From Lagopus muta (taxonomy: Eukaryota > Chordata > Aves > Galliformes > Phasianidae): 64,000 bases of DNA. Under the pieces are notes generated by a model. The model did no database searches. It was not told the DNA's origin and was given only the letters and a program-made list of their open reading frames with translations. This document shows, piece by piece, positions 58,751 to 64,000 of this stretch. Position 1 is the stretch's first letter, and every line of letters begins with the position of its first letter. The position numbers and the translations under genes are program-made. The stretch lies in contig NC_064447.1 of the NCBI RefSeq assembly GCF_023343835.1, positions 4,542,001 to 4,606,000 of the forward strand. Reading direction: 5' to 3'.

Positions 58751-60249
58751 TCCCCCCAGAGCATAAATCATTTTGCTCACATGCCAGTAATGCCAGACTT
58801 CTGTGCTTTACGTGTGTTGAGGGGGTTTGGGCTCAAAGCAGTGTGATTATGAATAACAGCACATGAAGATTTGCTGTGTGTGGTTCAGCTAGCTTGCTAG
58901 TGTTTGCATGTCAGTCAGCACAGCTACGAGAGGCTCGTAATGACTAGTGGAGAGGAACTAGTATATGCATTAATGAATGGGATCACATCAGGTAATACAG
59001 TAATGTGAGACTTGTGAACAGAATTCAGAGACATCTATTGTTTTCTCTAAAATGAATTTAATCCCTATCAGACTGCTTCTGGAAAACAGGAAAAAAAAAA
59101 AGATACAGCACAGGTATGCAGCTGTAAACTTCAGATACTAAGGTAGAGTAACTCCTCTTATTCAGCAATAAAACATTAAAGCTTGTTTCATCTATTCTTT
59201 TGACAGCTGCATCTTAAATGACCTGGAAAAGAGGTATCCAAGCAAAATATAGTAGGATTTTAAAACCCTAAGAGAATTTAGTCACTAAATTGTCTACAAT
59301 TACTTCACACCCACACGTGCTGGCTTTAATGTATTACACTGAGCATGTTGATGAGTTCACAGGCAGTTTTGCATTAAAATCATCGAGCAAAGCATGGAGA
59401 TGTTTCTTTTCACTCTTCATGCTAGGAACCAAACTTAATAAATACGTTGTGAATATAGCTTTTTGTGTTAACTATATTTATGTTGGCACATATCATTTTA
59501 AAAGAAACTATTAAGCAGAGCGTTAAGAATTGGGAATGTATATTTAGTTATGACATGTAAGTAGGGCTGTGAACTGACCTCTTCATCAAAGTAAAGAGGT
59601 ACATAAATGGAGATGCAGGGCAATATTTTACCACTTCAGCATTGTAGTTTTCCTTGAGAACCAAAACTGATTTGTATTCCACAGAGGGAAAAGAAAAAAA
59701 GAGTAAATTCTTCTATTTAAAGGTTAGATCCTTTAGCTTCAATTAAAATGGTAATAGTTGATGGAAGAATTGGATCTTGTAAATTTATAAATTTACGTAA
59801 GGTTTTATACTGAGTTTTTTCATTCGTACTTTATTTTTTTTAATAAGCAAAGTTTGGGTAATGAAGCCTTATGACCTTAGTAAATCTTACTTGTATAAAT
59901 AAGAAAAGCTTTAGAGCAGAATTACAGTTAAAAAAAAAAAAAAAGTGGGAAGAGAACTCTATATAGCATTTGACTTCTCTGCATTGCTAGAAATAAAGCC
60001 AGGAAACGTATTTTAGGTTTTCACAGATTTTCAGTGTAATAGCTTAGGAAACTCAAATGAAAATGAGGAGGCCTTAAATAACACAGGCCTTATAAATACT
60101 GTGAAGAAATATCAACGGTTTCAGGGAAATTTTGCTGTGTATTACAATAACATCTTAATACCAATTGAAATTTATTTACTTTTATATTTCTTCAGCTTCC
60201 TTTTGTATTAGAGGACTGGGGTTCCAGTGCTTTACAAAACAATCTGAGG
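58751..60249. other. AT-rich non-coding stretch, no gene seen
   Basis: No supported gene. It contains A-tracts at 59090-59101 and 59930-59944. Confidence 0.5.
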
Positions 60250-60362
60250 CGTACAACCTTCTGCCAATTATCTTGGTGCAAGTTAATGTTAGGCCTCAGT
60301 TTCCCTGTCTGTAAATGGAGATAATGATACTCATCTCTTGCAAATCGCTTTGGGAACTTTTG
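60250..60362 (+). mobile_element. MIR-type SINE, ancient
   Basis: The segment contains 'ttctgccaattatcttggtg', 'caagttaatgttaggcctca', 'gtttccctgtctgtaaatgg' and 'agataatgatactcatctc', then 'aaatcgctttgggaac'. This is the CORE-containing middle and 3' part of a MIR element in the correct order ('tctgccac..', '..gcaagt', 'cctcagtttcctcatctgta', 'aatggggataatgatac', '..aaagcgcttt'). MIR copies predate the bird-mammal split, so one at this position could be orthologous in other amniotes. Confidence 0.75.
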
Positions 60363-61682
60363 ATTATAGAAGTTGAATATGATTATTCATTATGTTTGCT
60401 TCCTATGAATATTCTAGCGAAAGTGTTTCGCAAGGGGATGATTAATTTTCAGCAAATATCGGGGACTTGAGAAAGTGAGTTTATATCCTCATAAATATAA
60501 ATGTTCTGTTTCAGACATTGAGGAAATGTGACATATTTGTGTTCCAAACGACTGACACCAGTGTGCTGAAATAATGAACACTGAGCCCCCATGTGTGTTA
60601 ATCGCGTGTTCTTTTCATGCCAAGAGCTTCTGAGTTTCCCTTGTTTCAAGAGGCAGTGATTCTGAGCGAGGAATACACATAGGTGAAAAAGCGTGGAAGC
60701 GATGCAGATGTACAGTTGGCTTACGATTTAGATACAGCTGGCTTAAATTATGATTATTTTCATGTGCTACTGTGACAAAATATTGGATGTGTAGTCTGAC
60801 AAGGTTTAAGTACCCGAAATACATCAGTCAGGTTGCATTGTGATTCTGCAAACATCACAGATGTCATTCTAATGTATCTGTGCATGTGTATTAAACAATA
60901 TTCTCTATATATATTTCAGAAAAGCCTTGAATGTCAAGAAAAAATAAAAAAAGGAATCTATAATTTGTCCTTATAAAGCTTTCCTATGGCTGGTCACCCT
61001 CAATGTAAAGAACAATTGCAAATGCAAAGAACAGAGTTTTCTGTCAAGTTTTGGTTTCTGAGTTGTCTCTGTGAAGCTGCCTAGATGGTAGAATCGCATA
61101 GCTGTAAGGACTAGATATGCTAGGGAGATCTTTTTCTACCCAAAATAGTAAGACATTTTCTAACTTGAATTGTTATTTTGTCATATTTGCATTCTTCATT
61201 GGGTTTCTCAGCTTTCTATAAAACTGCCAGGTGATCTACAGACATAGGGATTAGAGAAATGTCTCATTCCCACTTTTTACTCTGTCACAAAATGGATTAG
61301 GGTATGTTTTAGGTTTTTTTTAACTATTACCTTGATAGAATATACGAATTACCTTTACGCTATATTGTCTATTTTGTTGTCTGAACAGCAGCTTTTATTG
61401 GCTTCTTGTCACTTGCTGGGTAGGGTCTGCATTTCTTGCTCCTAACTAAAATTCTACCTTATTTGTTTCAATGAAACTTTCTCAAGAAATAGTCATTTAT
61501 TGTGGGTTTTGTTGCTGTGTCATCCACAGTTCTTATTAGGAGTATTTCTATTAACCTTCAATATTGTGATAAAACAATTCTACCCCTGGTGATTCTTTTC
61601 TGGTGGCTTTCTACTTCTCCATGTTTCCACTGTGATCCTCCAGGAAGAACAATTTTGGTGCATGGGAGATGTTTGCCCTTTT
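60363..61682. other. AT-rich non-coding stretch, possible CR1 trace
   Basis: No supported gene. At about 61090-61140 the plus strand (tagaatcgcatagctgtaag ... gggagatc) faintly resembles the reverse complement of a CR1 3' end, but it is too short and diverged to call with confidence. Confidence 0.35.
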
Positions 61683-61706
61683 AAAAAAAAAAAAAAAAAA
61701 AAAAAA
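61683..61706. repeat. A-tract of 24
   Basis: An uninterrupted run of 24 A. No SINE or processed pseudogene body could be recognised to its left, so it is treated as simple sequence. Confidence 0.9.
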
Positions 61707-62480
61707 GGCACCTTGATGTAGGAGTATTCATAATAATAGTAAGAATAGAGCAGAAAAATGTCCCTACTTGAAATGATTAAATCTAACAAACAAATCTAGA
61801 AAAGGAAACATATGAGAATAGGTATCGAAACTGCTATTTTTATCTTGGTATTGAAAAGCAAGATGGAGGCAGCAGCTATTTTACTGTTTGGCAAACACGC
61901 TGGTGTAAGTTTAACACAATTCTATTCCACTTTGAAGAGCGCATGGAATAAGAAGTTAGAGCAAGAGGGACTCATCTCTGTCGATAAAACAGAACCCTTA
62001 CAGTTTTTATTGCAAACTCTATGCTGGGGAGGAGCAGAAGCAAACTGCCAAGACCAGTCAGAAAGACACAAGTTGCATCAGGAGAGATGTTTATGTGGTG
62101 ACCTTAAGCTTAGTTGCTGGTATGAGTAAATAGCTCTTTGAATAAACAACAAGAATTCAACCCTCCCTAGAAAGTCCAATGTAAGGCTGCCTCTAATCCA
62201 TGCAGGGAACAATCTCTATTCCTAGAGATGTAATACCAGAGGCATAATTGAAGTATGGGCAATACGAACCTAGGGAAGTTCTTAGTCCAAAGGACATGAG
62301 GCAACAAGCAAAGATATTCATAGACGAGTTTCTCTTGTATAGCTTTAAAAAAAGAAAGTTATTTTCACTTATGGGAGGTTACTGAGAAATCATTGCCCTG
62401 TGGGCAGGCTAGAGGTCAGCAAACACTTCTTCCAACCCTCTCTACCAAGCTGAAGATTAGTTGGGGCATTTAAAATGGGG

Positions 62481-62558
62481 AAAAAAAAAAATAAAATCAA
62501 ATAACAAAAAAAAAAAAAAAAAAGCAAAACAAAAAAAAAACCAAACAAAAAAAAAAAG
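62481..62558. repeat. A-rich low-complexity tract
   Basis: Runs of 8 to 18 A are broken only by short t, c or g insertions over about 80 bases. The minus-strand frame read across it (phenylalanine-rich) is an artefact. Confidence 0.9.
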
Positions 62559-62886
62559 AGCTAATAAACAGGGCAAAGATCTTTATAATTTTGTCATTTC
62601 CTTTTATTTTCTTTTTTTTTTCCAGTTTTAAACAGATATTGAATTGGGCCTGAAATGTGTGATTGTTTTGTCGCTCCTGCTGCACCAAGAGATTTTTTTT
62701 TTTGGCAGTTATCATTAAATAAAAACTGCCAGAAAGAGTTGAGCTGAAGGAACATATTTGAAAGATTCCTGCACCAGTCAAACTCGCTTAGCCCCTTAAT
62801 CCCTTACATTGGCAGTTGAATCCAAGAGACATGTAGTAGTGCACAGAGGAGCTATAAACAAACAAAATTTGAAGCTCTTGGCACAC

Positions 62887-62921
62887 AAAAAAAATAAAAT
62901 AAAAAATAAAAAATAAAAAAA
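62887..62921. repeat. (AAAAAT)n simple repeat
   Basis: Units of four to eight A and one T repeat about five times. It is low-complexity DNA with no associated element. Confidence 0.9.
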
Positions 62922-64000
62922 TTGCTTGTTCTCGTAAATACATTGCAATAAAACAACAGCTTCTGAACGTTAGCGGAGAAAGATGTGAGAAACTTGAACT
63001 TGGTGGCCTTCCAACCGTGGGGAGAAAGCAACAAGAAAGAGGTTGAGGCAAATCTTAAAGACAGTGCGGGAGGTTTCCGAGGGTTTTATTAATAAAATAC
63101 ACTGATAGATCACATACAGAAAACTAAACCAGTTGACCATTTGAATAACAAAGTATTTGTTTAATACACTGCAAAACAGCCCTGAGGTATTTTGCTTTTC
63201 TTTTATTACACTTTATAGTATCACTGTTGTACCACCCTTTTTTAGCCATAGTGGTTTGCATTATCCTACCTACCTTTTCACTACACAATATGAGAAATAA
63301 TTAAATAGGCATTGATATTGCATTTTTAAGGTGCAGTGATGACAGCAAGGATTCATTCTCATAACTAAGAATTTTCTACTGTGAATAGCTTGAATATCCT
63401 GCTAAAAATGCAACGTGAAGAACTTTTGTCCTGACTTAATGATGCATATGCCTTAAGCTGAAAAAGCAACATTTGGAAATGTTAAGTTTTAGTGGATTGA
63501 AATTCTTCTACATTAAAAATACTACTCTACTGTAAAATACAGACTGAAATAGAAATGTTACACCAAATGGATAGCATATGAAGAAGCTGAAGTTCTTCAG
63601 TTTGCCCCTATTTATACGTGAAAGGTGTGTGCTGGTTATGCTGAAACAAGCATAACTTTCTACAGCCACTTTTTCAAGTGGGATAGATATGTGGGGAATT
63701 AGGAGAAAATTGTGGAAGATAAAACTAAGCTATCAACAGTGGATTTGGTTGCTACCTTTTTGTTTTATAATTTGCTATTTAATTTTTGAGTGATACTAAT
63801 TTTGTGTGAATTATAATTTGTGATTTAAGCAACCTGTACATGTCTCTTTATGCCATCTGTGATATAGGTCTAATCCCACAACGCTTTTAAGCATTTGGTA
63901 AACTAGTTGATACCAGTGGTTGAGTATGTTGGAAAATGATGGATAGTGATGGATGCCTGGGATACCTCTTTGACAGCATACAGGCTTCTTCACAATGGGA
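62922..64000. other. AT-rich non-coding stretch, no gene seen
   Basis: Nothing here can be supported as a gene or transposon, up to the end of the window. Confidence 0.5.

Noticed and set aside
61090..61140. Possible CR1 3' tail on the minus strand
   Set aside because: The similarity is too short and diverged to call; mentioned only within the stretch entry.
61683..61706. A24 tract as the tail of a processed pseudogene or SINE
   Set aside because: No recognisable body or target-site duplication to its left.
61812..62129. 105-codon plus-strand frame
   Set aside because: No homologue recognised and no promoter or exon context.
1..64000. CRISPR arrays, bacterial operons, tRNA or rRNA genes
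   Set aside because: None seen; the repeat content is vertebrate and no regularly spaced repeats or tRNA cloverleafs were found by reading.

Overview
This window looks like avian nuclear DNA, most likely from a galliform or a related bird. The main evidence is the repeat content. Several truncated CR1 LINEs are present, some ending in the CR1 3' octamer ATTCTGTG or a decayed form of it. There is also a decayed mariner element that I recognise from memory as GalluHop-like, one probable solo LTR, and MIR-type SINE remnants. No L1 or Alu-type sequence was seen. The DNA is AT-rich by eye and almost free of CpG, except for one sharp CpG island.

I found no protein-coding exon that I can name. Nearly all open frames are short and look like chance. 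The one long clean frame (minus strand, 52755-52057) is the C-terminal part of the CR1 reverse-transcriptase ORF. The window is therefore probably intergenic or lies inside very large introns. The only strong gene-level signal is the CpG island at about 29560-30000, which has GC boxes and good splice-donor matches and is probably a promoter with a first exon. A weak candidate exon on the minus strand (26214-25980) has a strong-looking acceptor and could belong to a transcript leaving the island leftwards.

Layout: 1-2847 unannotated AT-rich DNA; 2848-3724 old CR1 (+); 3725-7130 unannotated; 7130-7470 LTR-like GC-rich patch; 7985-8857 a compound block of CR1 split by a solo LTR, then a second CR1 tail; 10280-10640 GC-rich patch; 12688-12758 MIR-like head; 15690-15935 GC-rich patch; 19722-19797 dinucleotide repeat; 19860-20110 homeodomain-motif-rich segment; 24705-24800 CR1 tail (-); 25980-26214 candidate exon (-); 28145-28330 LTR-like patch; 29178-29238 CR1 tail (+); 29560-30000 CpG island; 32269-32773 overlapping minus ORFs; 34012-34550 mariner deletion derivative; 45530-45790 CR1 endonuclease fragment (-); 49530-50780 ancient CR1/L3-like LINE (-); 51978-52796 young CR1 (-); 54060-54290 CR1 (+); 58050-58750 CR1 (-); 60250-60362 MIR (+); 61683-62921 A-rich tracts.

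Nothing here amounts to a new biological system. The most useful leads are the orphan CpG island, the candidate minus-strand exon, the nested LTR-in-CR1 block, and the mariner derivative whose two ends are preserved. Family names come from memory of consensus sequences and were not checked by a search.
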